Shown here: positions 47,035 to 57,648 of the stretch, one piece after another
How positions within the stretch are numbered: the stretch's first letter is position 1
How the letters are laid out: each line of letters starts with the position of its first letter
From: Triglochin maritima
Lineage: Eukaryota; Streptophyta; Magnoliopsida; Alismatales; Juncaginaceae
Assembly: GCA_963682175.1 (NCBI GenBank)
Contig: OY821791.1
Span: forward strand, 19,186,542 to 19,250,541
Direction: 5' to 3'
Length of the DNA stretch: 64,000 nt
Program-made: the position numbers and the translations under genes
The notes under the pieces: model-generated
What the model was told of the DNA's origin: nothing
Seen by the model: only the letters and a program-made list of their open reading frames with translations
Databases searched by the model: none

Positions 47035-47886
47035 TCATACCCTTGGACACTTCTCCAAGGTGTGGCCGAACTCCCTACAACCCAAGCAATAACCGGGTCG
47101 CCATTTGTACTCAACAAACACTCGATGTATTTTGCCTTCCTCAACTTGAACATCCACCCAACTTGGGTATGTGAAATCATGCCCAATCTCCACACAAACC
47201 CTAGCAAAGGCCAGCCTCCTTCCCGAAGCGGTGTGCTCATCCATGTACAACAGCCGCCCGAGGACACTTACAATGTTGCTCAACATCTTGCTTGACCAAA
47301 ACCGGAGGTCAATCTCCGGGAGACGGATCCAAATTGGAACGGTGGAGATGCTGGCCCTCTTCAAGACTACATCCGGAGCCCACTCTTGAACCACAAGGGG
47401 ACACCCACGAATGAACCATGGGCCTCCTTCAAGCACACGTTTCCTATCCTCTCCAAGGGTAAATCGGAAGAGAAGGAAACGTTGACTCCTTTTGATGATC
47501 TCCATGCATCCAAACAAACCCCACATCTTATGTAGGTGCTTCTCAAGTGTTGGCAAGTGTGGTTTAAAAGCAATGAAGTAACCAACTAAAACCTTATCCC
47601 ATCTCTTCAAAGCATCTAGCACTTCTTTCTTGGAGCACAACGCCACTTTTTCTCCTCCCTTGACAGCCGGAGGAATGAACTCTAGGGCCGTGGAAATCCT
47701 TGGGCCAGCCTTGAATAAATCACTCCACGTCCTTGGGGGAGAAGAAGAACTCCCTAGAAGTGGGGCGTGAGCTTTATCCCCCACATTTGGGGTGAAGCCA
47801 TGCGAAGTTTGGGGATGGAGATCCTCATTTGTGCCACAATCTCCACCCTCTAGAAAGGCATTAGTAGAACTCAGGTTGGGAACCAT
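47035..47886 (-). CDS. LINE-2 ORF1, DUF4283-like RNA-binding protein with zinc knuckle
   Basis: 283 codons from ATG at 47886. The first ~75 residues are low-complexity. The DUF4283-like core spans about residues 75-230 (WDKVLVGYFIAFKPHLPTLEK, RFLLFRFTLGEDRKRVLE, PIWIRLPEIDLRFW). Then RRLAFARVCVEI leads to a CCHC knuckle CLGCREFGHTLEKC at about residues 267-280. A stop directly after CPRV ends it. In plant L1 elements ORF1 coats the LINE RNA and aids target-primed reverse transcription. The frame is intact through the knuckle, unlike the broken LINE-1 copy. It may be shortened at the C-terminus (see the open frame at 46380-47018). Confidence 0.85.
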   Translation of the reverse strand: MVPNLSSTNAFLEGGDCGTNEDLHPQTSHGFTPNVGDKAHAPLLGSSSSPPRTWSDLFKAGPRISTALEFIPPAVKGGEKVALCSKKEVLDALKRWDKVLVGYFIAFKPHLPTLEKHLHKMWGLFGCMEIIKRSQRFLLFRFTLGEDRKRVLEGGPWFIRGCPLVVQEWAPDVVLKRASISTVPIWIRLPEIDLRFWSSKMLSNIVSVLGRLLYMDEHTASGRRLAFARVCVEIGHDFTYPSWVDVQVEEGKIHRVFVEYKWRPGYCLGCREFGHTLEKCPRV

Positions 47887-49699
47887 TTTGGTGCAAGAAT
47901 CAAGAGGTTTGGTGGGGGAAAGAGGTCGAAAACCTAGAGAAAGCTAGGTTTCCCACAATCGCCACTTTTTCTCTCTCCTCCCATCCCTCTTTCTCCACTC
48001 TGGTTGGCTCTCTCTCCCTTTTTTTCTCTCACCTTCCCTTAATGGGGTGGATTTACTCTCTACTCATTAGGCTAACATGCATATTAGGAAGAGAAAACAT
48101 TCTAACTAATTCTACTAAGATTAATAAATTTAAACATGCAAGCTTAAAAAAGAGAAAATATCAAAACAAACTAAGAAAAATTATTTTATTTACATGACCC
48201 ACATTACAAGTAGCATTCATCTCCACTTGAGTTTTGCTCCAAGGCTTACTCTAAGTAGAGAGAATGCCACCAAGCAATGGGTAAATAAAAAGGAGGAATA
48301 AGAGTTCTATTTATAGGCAAGAAAAAGGTAACCGAGGACAATCCCCCATTGTTGGACTAATGACATACTATAAATGGACATAAAACACACTAATACAACA
48401 CCCAACTAAATCTAATCGGGTCTAAATAAGATCCAACCGCCAATTAGCGGTCTGGAACTGCCAATTGACGGTCTAGATTGATTGGATCTGGTCCTCCTTT
48501 GGATGAGGCTTTTGTGAGTTGATTTCTTCATGTGTAGTGAACCCAAGTTGATTGTTTGAGTTTAGGTCAGATCTAATTGCCAAGATACACCTCATGATGA
48601 TGTGGAGTTTCTTAATTTGCTCATTGGTACTGTTGGTTTACATCTGAGTCCTTCCCTCTTACATCTCAGTCCATAAGTCTCATAATTCAATCATTTTTCT
48701 TGCGCTCAGGTCCTTTTTGTGTCTCTTCTTCTTAAAATTTTTTATTCGTGAAACTAAACCAAAAAATCTTGTTATATAGCATTTCTTAGCTTCAAAAAGA
48801 GGATATAAGACACGAATATATGCATGATATGGTGTCAATCAAATACCTTTACAGTGGTCGACCAGATGTAGACAATTATGTGCCAAAAAGTGCATGTTAT
48901 TTTCTCATCCTTATTGCGTTTGACTACTAATCTTTTTACCAGGCCAAAACCTCCGAACGGTCGACCGTCCCCTAGATATAGTTCGACCATTCACTTAAAT
49001 TGGTTTGAACGTTTCCTTACTTTCATACAAAACGGTCGGTTGTCGATCCCGTGTTGGTCGACCGGTTTAGGACATATTTGTTGAACTTAGATTTCTATTT
49101 TGTGTAACTTTCACAAATCTCAACCAAATCTTCCCCAACGGTTATAAAACTTTAGGAGCTTATAAATAGAAGTTCACACACCTTATTTACACAACTCTCC
49201 TACTCCAAATTTACACATACTTTAGAGAGAATCCTCCCGATCCTAAAATTGCAATCCTATACACACAGAGCTTAAACTTCCACAACTTGATCCAAATCCT
49301 AATCGTTCTCAAACTGTGCTCAAAGTTAGAGTGTTGATACTCTTGTCCAGTTGCTATCAAAGTTGTAAAGGTTTTGGTGAAATCCTGAAGCATCACTCTC
49401 AGGTTGTGAGAGGAGGAACCGAGCTCGGCGAGGATTATTCGCGAGCTTGAAGTGTAAAGGTTTGATCTCAGCCCGTATGAGATCAAGGAGTGAAGACGTA
49501 GGCGGAGCTTGTGGGATCGAGCGGAGCTTGCAAGAGAGAAAGTAAGACTCAGGTGGGGTGCCAAACCTATATAAATCGCTGCGTCTTTTGTGGTTTGCAT
49601 TGCTTATTCTTTACTTGTTTAATTATCGTTTCTACTGCATATTAAGTAGAGAATAGGCGAAATGGATTATATTAATTAGGTCATACATGATCCTACAAT

Positions 49700-49716
49700 T
49701 GGTATCAGATCATAGG
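49700..49716 (+). other. Copia-C primer-binding site
   Basis: TGGTATCAGATCATAGG, two bases after the LTR end. It matches the copia consensus complementary to initiator tRNA-Met with one change in the core (AGAT for AGAG). Confidence 0.85.
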
Positions 49717-51031
49717 TGCTTAAATCATCTACTTAATTGTAGTTATGCATGGTCGAAATTGTATTTACATCCACTTCATATGATTTAGAATCACCTTCAT
49801 GCTCTTCTAGACCACCATATTTTGATGGAGAAAGTTTTTGTTCACAGAAAAGTAAAATGAAGATATACTTAAAATCCATGACTTTAAATATGTGGTCCAT
49901 GATCATAACTCCATATGAAATGCCTAGATATGATTATAAACAATGGAGTTTAGAAGAGGAGAGAAAAGCTTGTTTGAATGCCAAGGTTATGAATGTTTGA
50001 TTGATACATTTTAATTAACCGCAAGTGCACGGCCGCGTTGAAGCGGTGGCAAATACGGGTCAATCCACAGGGAGGTGTGTCGACTTTAGTTTGTTCGAAG
50101 TCGAGTGGGAAAGAAAACAGAGAAAGATTGATTACACTAAAATACACTAAAATGCAAAAGGAAATGAAAGATAAGCAATAAAACTAAACCCCAAAGGGGG
50201 TAGAGAAAAGCGTGTGAATACAAAAATATGTGTATGTGTGTGTGTTCAATTAAGATCATCACAATATGTAGTGCATGAAAACCATAAAACTACATCCAAC
50301 TTTGCCTCCATATGAATTAAGATAACACAATATCATTAAAACATACAAGACAATAATTGGAATGAAGCTAAATGAACTCATGTATAAAGACTAGACCCTA
50401 CTATGCCTCCACATGAAATAAGATATCACATTATCATTAAAACATACAAGGCATTAACCAAGGTAAAGGCAACAAGAGTACATGCAACTACAAATCATGT
50501 TTCCTTCATCAATTCCATCCATATCCTTACCTTATCATTCCCCATAAAATTGGTCACTAATCTAAGCATAAGCTAAGCTTCATTCAAGAGCATTAGCATA
50601 TCAAAGACAAGAGTGAAATCCCATTAAATGGTTATGGAAATCATATAAGGCTCAAGGGATTAAGATAAAACACACCTAATACACCACATGATCATATCAC
50701 ACATTTCTCTACCCCCAAATGGGGATGAAACTACTCACTTATCATTACACTACAACCTACATTAAAATGAAACATTCTACTGAAATGAAACTAAACTAAG
50801 CAAGCAAGAAATGTTAAAGAAACTAAAAGGACATAAAACAAAAGAAGCATGCAAGCATATGAAAGGAAATTAAACTAAGAAAGAAACAACATACTAAAGG
50901 AAAACATCTATTATTACTCACTCAATTACAAGTAGCCTCTCTCCACCAGGGTTTTTGCTTCAAGGCTTTAACTCCTAGTAGAGAGGATGGCCACCAAGAG
51001 AGAGATGGGGTACAAGAGAGGAGGGAGAGTT

Positions 51032-51041
51032 CTATTTATAG
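51032..51041 (-). promoter_or_regulatory. TATA box of family A solo LTR
   Basis: ctatttatag on the plus strand, that is ctataaatag in LTR orientation, inside the invariable family context 'gagttctatttatag'. It marks the U3/R boundary. Confidence 0.6.
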
Positions 51042-51162
51042 CCATAGAAAAAGGTAATCCGGGACAATCCCCCGGTACATGGGACTAAACAAATACCAAA
51101 AATAGACTAAACACACTCTAATACATAACCCACAGAAATATTAGCGGATCCGGAGCAACCCG

Positions 51163-51180
51163 GACCGCCAATTGGCGGTC
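51163..51180. promoter_or_regulatory. Perfect CCAAT palindrome
   Basis: GACCGCCAATTGGCGGTC, an 18-bp perfect palindrome with overlapping CCAAT boxes on both strands. It lies 122-139 bp upstream of the TATA box at 51032-51041. Less perfect versions, usually paired, are found in nearly every family A LTR here. Confidence 0.7.
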
Positions 51181-52615
51181 TACAGGGTTTGGATCCGTCT
51201 AGTTTTTGTTCTGGGCTTTTCTGGATGGATTTGTTGGTCTTTGATGAATCTACCTTGCTTGCTGGAGCTCCGACCCGAATAGAATTGCCAAAATACTCCC
51301 CATGATGGTGTGGAGTATTCTTGTGTGCTCATTGGTCCTTCTATCTTGCATTCAGGTCCTTCGATCTTGCATCTTAGTCCTCAAGTCTCTCAACTCAATC
51401 CTTTTTCCTTCTTTTAGGTCCTTTCATGCCTCTTCTCATCAAACCTCTTTATTTCTGAAATTCGAACATAAAGCTCGTTACGTAGCATTGTTTAGGTGAA
51501 AGATAATGGATATAAGATACAAATGTAAGCATGAAATGATGTCAATCAATGTTCCACATTGTGCACTTAAGTATGAACGTTTTGATCTTATTTCTTCTTG
51601 TGAAAGTGCACATGAGATATGGCAAATTCTTCAAGCTATGTTTGGTAACAAGGAAGAATCACCAACCGGGAGTGAAGGAGAATCAATCCCAATGGATGAA
51701 GCTCAAGAGAGATAAGACAAGAACACCTCTACATCATATTCCTCATCAAGCTCATCCAAAGGAGAAGATGCTCACATGTGCTTCATTGCAATAGAAGATG
51801 AAGAAAGTGAGGTATCCTCCAAGTCTTGCAAATCTAGATCATATACCACTTATAGCACTAATTCTAGTTCCAACAATGAATCCTATTCTTTTGATGAGCT
51901 ACCAAATGCATTAATCGTGACCTAGTTGCTGAGTATGAGCAAATTTGTCAAAAGAAGAAGTTATCTAGAGAAGGAAATCATGATCTACAAATGTTTGAAA
52001 GAATCTATAATGAATGAGAAAAATGACTTGCTTGCTAAACTTGATAAAATTGTTTTAGAAAACTCATGCTTGAAATATGAGAATGAAAGGTTGAATGCCA
52101 AACACAACTCATCTAATGTCATTGATAGTCACATGCTTGAACAAGAAAAGAACAATTGTCCTGCCAAACTTGATGCATCATATCTTGAAAGGAAGAATTT
52201 ATTGAATGACTTTACTATCACGAATGACTATATTGTTGATTTAGTTTCACATGCATGAAATTGAAAATCTTAAATGCATGAATCAAACTCTTGTGCATTT
52301 GAATGATAGATGAACTTATTTCTACAAATAATACTTTGCTCAATGACATGCATAAGTTGACAAATGGAAGAAAATGCTTGACATGCTTCTAGGTACTCAA
52401 AGACAATCATTAGACAAGTATGGTTTAGGTTATAATGCCTCATATTTTAAAACCCATCTTCTTCGTGATCATATAAAGAGGTAGCATCATGTTGCCAATA
52501 ACATAACCACAAGTGTTTGGGTACCTAAATCCACTTGGGTGTGGGTACCAAAGGCTAAATTGAATGGACCTAAACAAAAATGGCTACCAAAATCTACACT
52601 TGTAGGTACTTAGAA

Positions 52616-53224
52616 GATGGGAGATTAGTAGTGACCGGCCAAAGTTTGCAAGTCGAATATCGAGTCGGATGCACTATCGAAAGGAGAATTCGAACCATAA
52701 GAACAAAAAGAGGGCTACTAAGTTGGGTAATACTTTTAATCATCCTACGCATATAGAATTGGTTTCAATATGATGTTTCAATGCTCAATTGTCATATCAT
52801 TTATCTTATTTTGTAATCAATTAAGGGATAGCTTAATGCATATCATTAAAAGGGAAAATTACATACAATGCATAAATGACCATACTTAATGAATGTCAAA
52901 AGGGGAGAAAAATTGAACTAATGATATTGAGCCTAATTGACTCACCTATGCATATTGTTAAGGGGAGATTATTCAATATCGTTATTATCAAGAGGGAGTA
53001 CTGAATTGCAAAATTAAGGGGGTGCGGATTCCATTACCGAGATAATTCCATGATCACATTATTTAAAATTTGATTGATATCAAAGGGGGAGAAGAAACCT
53101 TGAAATCAAGATAATTGAAAAAAAAACTATGCACATTCATAGGGGGAGCATCATATATGCATAGTTTACAAATTTAAATTTCAAGTATTAATATTAGGTT
53201 GCCATCATAAAAAATGGGGAGATT
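52616..53224 (+). other. Copia-C 3' untranslated region with repeated purine tracts
   Basis: No coding sequence. At least six purine-rich runs of the AAGGGGAGA type (near 52899, 52960, 52990, 53083, 53141 and 53210) lie between gag and the 3' LTR. The last (aaaaatggggagatt, about 53210-53224) abuts the LTR and is the polypurine tract proper. The others look like extra or ancestral tracts. Confidence 0.65.
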
Positions 53225-55238
53225 TGTTGGCTTTTTGGCCTTACTCTATGTTTGATGATTTATCTAACCTAATCTTAATCACAATCAAATGTAGAGTAGC
53301 ACACATAATGCAAAAAAAATATTGTGCTCACATTTGCAGGTGATCAAAACTCAAGGAAGAATGAATGAAGTCAAGACATGTAATCAAGCTAATTGATGAC
53401 ATGTAATTTTACGTTTTGTTTGAGTCTTAGGAATCTATGTAAACTTGAGCATACAAGAGGTGTAACCTATTCATCTACACACTAGGTTCCTTGTAGAAGT
53501 CACACATAAATTTCACATATTTTGGACTTCAATAGATCACCCAAACATATGCCTGAAAATCACTCAAACTAAACATCTACCAGTCTGTGCAGAACAGTCG
53601 ACTGAAATAAATTTTATGTTCGACCGTTTCAACCAGTTAATGGTTTCTCCAATAGTGATTTTACCTGGTTCTACCGGTCGACCTAACGTGACCTTTTGGT
53701 CGACCGATTGACCTGTATTATCCGAATGACAGTCGTATTGTACAACGATCATATTAGTATTTGTTGAACGTTTTATATTAAACCGCAAGTGCACGGCCGC
53801 GTTGAAGCGGTGGCAAATAGGGGTCATCCACAGGGAGGTGAGCAGCCTCTCGTTTGCACGAAATCAAGTGGCAAAAATAGGGAAGAGAGTTTGATTATCC
53901 TAATCTACGCTACACTACACTACGAAATAACGCATGCATAAGCAAACAACAAACGATTAACTAAAACTTAACTAAGAACGAAATAAGAGTGCTGCAATTC
54001 AGAAATGGAAAACCCCCTAAGGGGTGGAGTGAGTGCACACATGCAAAGAGGTGGGTGTTGAACACATTCTTTAAGCACAAATGAAGGTGGTGTTATCATG
54101 CATAGGAAGTGACTATAGCATCTCAGTCCCCAGATCTCACAATTCAGTCCTTTTTCCCAGCTTTTGGATCCTTTTATGCTTCATCTCTTCAAACCTATTT
54201 ATTTCTAAAATTCAAACATAAAACTCGTAACATAGCATTATTTAGGTGAAAGATAATGGATATAAGATACAAATATAAGCATGAAATGATGTCAATCAGT
54301 ATTCTTCAAATACTTCTAAATCATATTTGGTCACCAGTCGAACGATGCCTTAACGGAGGTTGACCGGATGTAGACAATTATGTGCCCAAAAGTGCTTGTT
54401 ATTTTCGGTCAGAGGAACTTCCTTATTGTGTTCAACCGTTAATTCTTTACCTGGCTAAAACCCTCAGAACGGTCGACCGTCCCCTAGATTTAGTTCGACC
54501 GTTCACTTAAGTTATAGTTGTTTGGTTCGACCGTAGTTTAAGTTGGTTCAAAAGTTTTTGCTTACTTTCATGGAAACGGTCGACCATTGATCCCGTGTCG
54601 GTCTATCGGTTTAGGACAGATTTGTTGAACTTAGATTTCTATTTTGTGTATTTTACACAAATCTCAAACAAATTTTCCCCAATGGCTATAAAACTTTAGG
54701 AGCTTATAAATAAAGGTTCACACACCTTATTTAAAAAACTCTCCTGCTCTAAATACACACCTATTTTAGAAAGAATCCTCCCACTCCTAAAATCCCAATC
54801 TTATATACTGAAGACTTTAAACTTCCAAACCTTTATCCAATTCCTAATCATTCTCAAATTGTGATGAAAGTTAGAGTGTTGATACTCTTGTCTAGTTGTT
54901 GTCAAAGTTGTAAAGGTTGCAGTGAGAGCCTCAACCATCCCTCTCGGGCTTTGAGAGGAAGAACCGAGCTCGGTGATGATTATTCGTAAGCTTGAAGTGT
55001 AAAGGCTTGATCTCAGCCCAGAATGAGATTGGATAGTGAAGATGTAGGCAGAGCTCATGGGATCGAGCGGAGCTTGCAAGAGAGAAAGTATGACCCGGGT
55101 GGGGTACTGATCCTCTATAAATCGATGTGTCTTTTGTGGTTTGCATTGCTTATTCTCTATTTGTTTAATAATCATTTCCGCATTAAGTAGAGAATAGGCA
55201 AGATTGATTAGATTAATTAGGTCATACACGATCCTACA
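53225..55238 (+). mobile_element. Copia-C 3' LTR
   Basis: From TGTTGGCTTTTTGGCC (53225) to CGATCCTACA (55238). Removing the nested family A remnant (53762-54298) and its duplication leaves about 1.47 kb. The GTCGACCG cluster is at 54470-54608 and the TATA box near 54702-54712. It pairs with the 5' LTR at 40743-49697. The two differ at many sites, so the element is not recent. Confidence 0.85.
53762..54298 (-). mobile_element. Family A solo LTR with internal deletion
   Basis: Ends TGTTGAACGTTTT (53762) and GATGTCAATCA (54298) with a perfect target duplication GTATT (53757-53761 and 54299-54303). It is only 537 bp long. The sequence jumps near 54115 from the U5-side 'aggaagtga' region to the U3-side 'catctcagtcc' region, so about 0.9 kb including TATA and palindromes is gone. 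Promoter function must be lost. Confidence 0.85.
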
Positions 55239-56488
55239 GCTGAGACTGTTGATGTGGGGGTGGTAGGGTGTTGCTGGGCGTGGAGGGTGATAGTGTGGAG
55301 GTTGAGATTGAGCATGCAGGGTTTGACCTTCACCTTCATTGCCCCCAAAAGAAGTTAGGGTGGTTACGCCAACATGGGTTATAGGTGGTGTTGTATGGGT
55401 CGTTAGGAGGATTTCATTGATACATAGCACTTGCATGTGTGTATGTGCACTCCATGTAAACGTGTCAATGTGTGCATATGTACACTTCATGACAATGTGT
55501 CCCATCAGTCCACTCTTACTACAAGCGAGGATGGCAACATGTGTTACTACAGCTCGGTCCACCCCAAGACTCTCTAACCTTTGCATGATGGATGCCATCT
55601 TCTCTTTAGACACAATAGTTGAGTCTACTTGGTATGATTTAACTCGACCAACAAATTTGTCAATCGGTGGCTCACTCATGGTATCACATTAAAGGTTTTA
55701 TTCAACCATGCTTTCAAAGGGTTTCCATGCCTCATCAATAGGTCAAATTTGGAAGTCATCTTAACACATCGACTCCAACAATGTGCGGCTATTGTAATTT
55801 AGGCCCTCATAAACAATTTTCCGCACTTGCCACAACTCAAGTCCATGATTAGGGCACTACTGGAGGAGGTCTTTAAACATTATTAAAGAATGAATGGAAT
55901 GATTTAGCCTCAGTCTGATATGTTTGGAGTACCTAGTGTCGTAACTGCTGAGTTTTTTATTGGGAGACGAATATCTTCATATTGACGGTAACAAAGTCCT
56001 CCCATGACCAAATCAAATTTTCCTAGTGGTTGTACATCAACTTCTTCACATTATCCTTCAACTTAAAAGAAATAATTCTCAACCAGACAAAGTCCTCATC
56101 AAGTTGTTGCATCTTGAACATGGAGCATACTTCCTTGAATTCACGTATAAAGATATACAAATCCTCCTTATTGGTAGTAAAGGTAGGAAGCATGCTCACA
56201 TACTGAGCTTTCATCTCATAGTTGTTACCGCAGGTAGGCGGCTGAACTATGAAAGAAGGTTGCATGACCTGAACAGGATGGGTCTGCTCCTAGAGCGTCA
56301 TAGGTCGCCCCAGTCTAGGAATTAGTGGTGGGATACCCCTACCTGAATCCTAATTGAAGACCTCCTCCCAAGCTGGAGGAGATTGCGGAGTAAACTCCAT
56401 AAACGAGGGGCAGAACCAACTAGGTGTGGGTGCCCAGAAAGAAGAAACCTCGTGCTCGAGGTAGAGTTGGAGGATCTCCCTGATCGTC
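55239..56488 (-). pseudogene. Athila-1 Gag, N-terminal and central part
   Basis: Minus strand: the N-terminal region ends near 56265 (MQPSFIVQPP). The Gag core follows (DLYIFIREFKEVCSMFKMQQLDEDFVWLRIISFKLKDNVKKL), then a degenerate middle. A second open part (55679-55240) starts MSEPPIDKFVGRV and continues to a P/H/Q-rich stretch cut by copia-C at 55239. The zinc-finger-like place reads 'ACSKSGLMGHIVMKCTY', missing one cysteine. Stops and shifts occur between the parts. The right end is cut at 56488 by a family A insertion. Confidence 0.75.
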
Positions 56489-57648
56489 TGATTGACATAA
56501 TATCATGCATACATTTGTGTCATATATCCGTTATCTTTCACCTAAATAATGCTATATAACGAGTTTAATGTTTAAATTTAAGGATTAAGCAGGTTTGAGG
56601 TGAAGAGACACCGTGAATCGACAAAAATGAGTACATCGAGTCGAGTTCTAGATTGAATAATACATCAATGTTCGGATTTTGTGTGTATATCCACTGAAAA
56701 AAACCCCAGGAGACAACGCTCCTGCTTGGCAACATGGAGGTTTAACGGCTTGTTGCACGTGCTAAGTGCAATCGTGATTCCTACGAAAGTGAGTTTGGAT
56801 TTCCCTGTTTTTTGCATGTTTCACTTTTCTTAATTTTTCCCTTTCTTTGTTTTGCTCGGGACTAGCAAAAGTTAGGTGTGCGGGTATTTGATTGAGATCA
56901 TATCATGCATACATTTGTATCTTATATTCTTTATCTTTCACCTAAACAATGCTACGTAACGAGTTTAATGTTTAAGTTCCAGGAATAAGAAGGTTTGAGG
57001 TGAAGAGACACAAAAAGGACGTAAAAGCATGGAAAAAGACTGAGTTGCAAGACCTGGGAACTGAGATGCAAGACGGAAGGACCCGGATGTAAGCCCAAAT
57101 GACCAATGAGCAAATCAAGAGACTCCACACCATCATGAGGAGTATTTTGGCATTTCGATTCGGTCCTGAGCTCCAACAACTTATTTGGATGCATCACACA
57201 TGAAGACATGAATCCAGACAACCACACTCCAAAATCAGGCCGGATCCAAACAATATACACTGCTAATTGGTGGTCCAAGACCGCTCATTGGCGGTCAGAT
57301 TTGGTCTGGATCCGCTAAGACTTTGGCGGGTCATGTATTAGGTTGTATTTAGTCTATTTTTGGTATATGTTTAGTCCCATACCGGGGGATTGTCTCGGAT
57401 TACCTTTTTCTATGGCTATAAATAGAACTCTTCCTCCTCATTTGTATTCACCCAATGCATGCTGGCATTCTCTCTACTTGGAGTAAAAGCCTTGAAGTAA
57501 AAACTCAATGTGGAGAAGAATGTCACTTGCAATGTGAGTCATGTTAATAAAATAATTTTTCTTAGTTTCTTTTAATATTGTTTTGTCTTTTAATTCTTGC
57601 ATACTTCTTTAGTTTAGTTTCCTTTCATTTAGCTGCTTTAATATTTAC
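56489..57648 (+). mobile_element. Truncated family A pieces: LTR start, internal 3' end, LTR
   Basis: Three joined parts. 56489-56611: the first ~123 bp of a family A LTR (TGATTGACATAATATC). 56612-56888: the internal 3' end with PPT (gtgcgggtat), entered directly, so everything between was deleted. 56889-57648: a second LTR from TGATTGAGATC through palindromes (about 57258-57298) and TATA box (ctataaatag, near 57416-57425) to about 57648, where it breaks off and inverse-orientation sequence begins. U5 and the 3' end are missing. Confidence 0.75.

Larger units (their letters stand above)
42002..48040 (-). mobile_element. LINE-2: full-length L1-type element
   Basis: 6039 bp on the minus strand, flanked by a perfect 17-bp duplication AATGGGGTGGATTTACT (41985-42001 and 48041-48057). 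The 3' end is a short A tail (plus-strand T run from 42001) after the family's 'tttttgccttgc' end. The 5' UTR (48040-47887) is purine-rich on its sense strand. The intact duplication and fewer lesions make it younger than LINE-1. It inserted into an already solo family A LTR. Confidence 0.9.
41317..48841 (-). mobile_element. Family A solo LTR containing LINE-2
   Basis: Ends TGATTGAAATTAAG (41317) and GGTGTCAATCA (48841), flanked by the perfect duplication AATAC (41312-41316 and 48842-48846). Without LINE-2 and one copy of its target duplication it measures about 1469 bp. The U5 motif ccgcaagtgcacg is near 41337. Palindromes at 48438-48475 and the TATA element near 48303-48312 keep family spacing. 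Confidence 0.85.
40743..49697 (+). mobile_element. Copia-C 5' LTR, split by nested insertions
   Basis: Starts TGTTAACTTTTTGACC (40743) and ends GATCCTACA (49697), followed by a copia PBS. Its own sequence is 40743-41316 and 48842-49697, about 1.43 kb. A family A solo LTR containing LINE-2 fills the gap. Palindromes with the GTCGACCG core lie near 48956 and 49056-49065, and the TATA box (cttataaatag) is near 49159-49169. The target duplication of the whole element is GCAGA (40738-40742) against GCTGA (55239-55243), one change, in Athila-1 gag. Confidence 0.85.
49998..51548 (-). mobile_element. Family A solo LTR in copia-C gag
   Basis: 1551 bp, ends TGATTGATACATT and GATGTCAATCA, perfect target duplication ATGTT (49993-49997 and 51549-51553). 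U5 motif ccgcaagtgcacggccgcg near 50020. TATA element (ctatttatag) at 51032-51041. A perfect 18-bp palindrome is at 51163-51180. It is the best preserved solo LTR of the family in the window. Confidence 0.9.
49749..52615 (+). pseudogene. Copia-C gag, interrupted
   Basis: Starts MVEIVFTSTS at 49749. The first 83 residues carry the copia Gag N-terminus (RPPYFDGESF, MKIYLKSM, MWSMI). A family A solo LTR (49998-51548) interrupts. Gag resumes with HCALKYERFDLISSCESAHEIWQ, then an internal deletion, a serine-rich stretch, a coiled-coil-like K/E/L region (about 51926-52250), and 'VWVPKSTWVWVPKA' ending at a stop near 52614. This order fits SIRE-type copia Gag. The CCHC knuckle expected before VWVPK is missing. 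There is no protease, integrase, RT or RNase H in the element, so it is a gag-only, non-autonomous derivative. A few stops are present. Confidence 0.75.

Noticed and set aside
46786..47295. Plus-strand 169-codon open frame
   Set aside because: Antisense to the LINE-2 ORF1 coding region; composition mirrors the other strand.
54801..55679. A single 292-codon protein
   Set aside because: The frame crosses the copia-C/Athila-1 border at 55238/55239; only the 55239-55679 part is Gag, the rest is LTR read in antisense.
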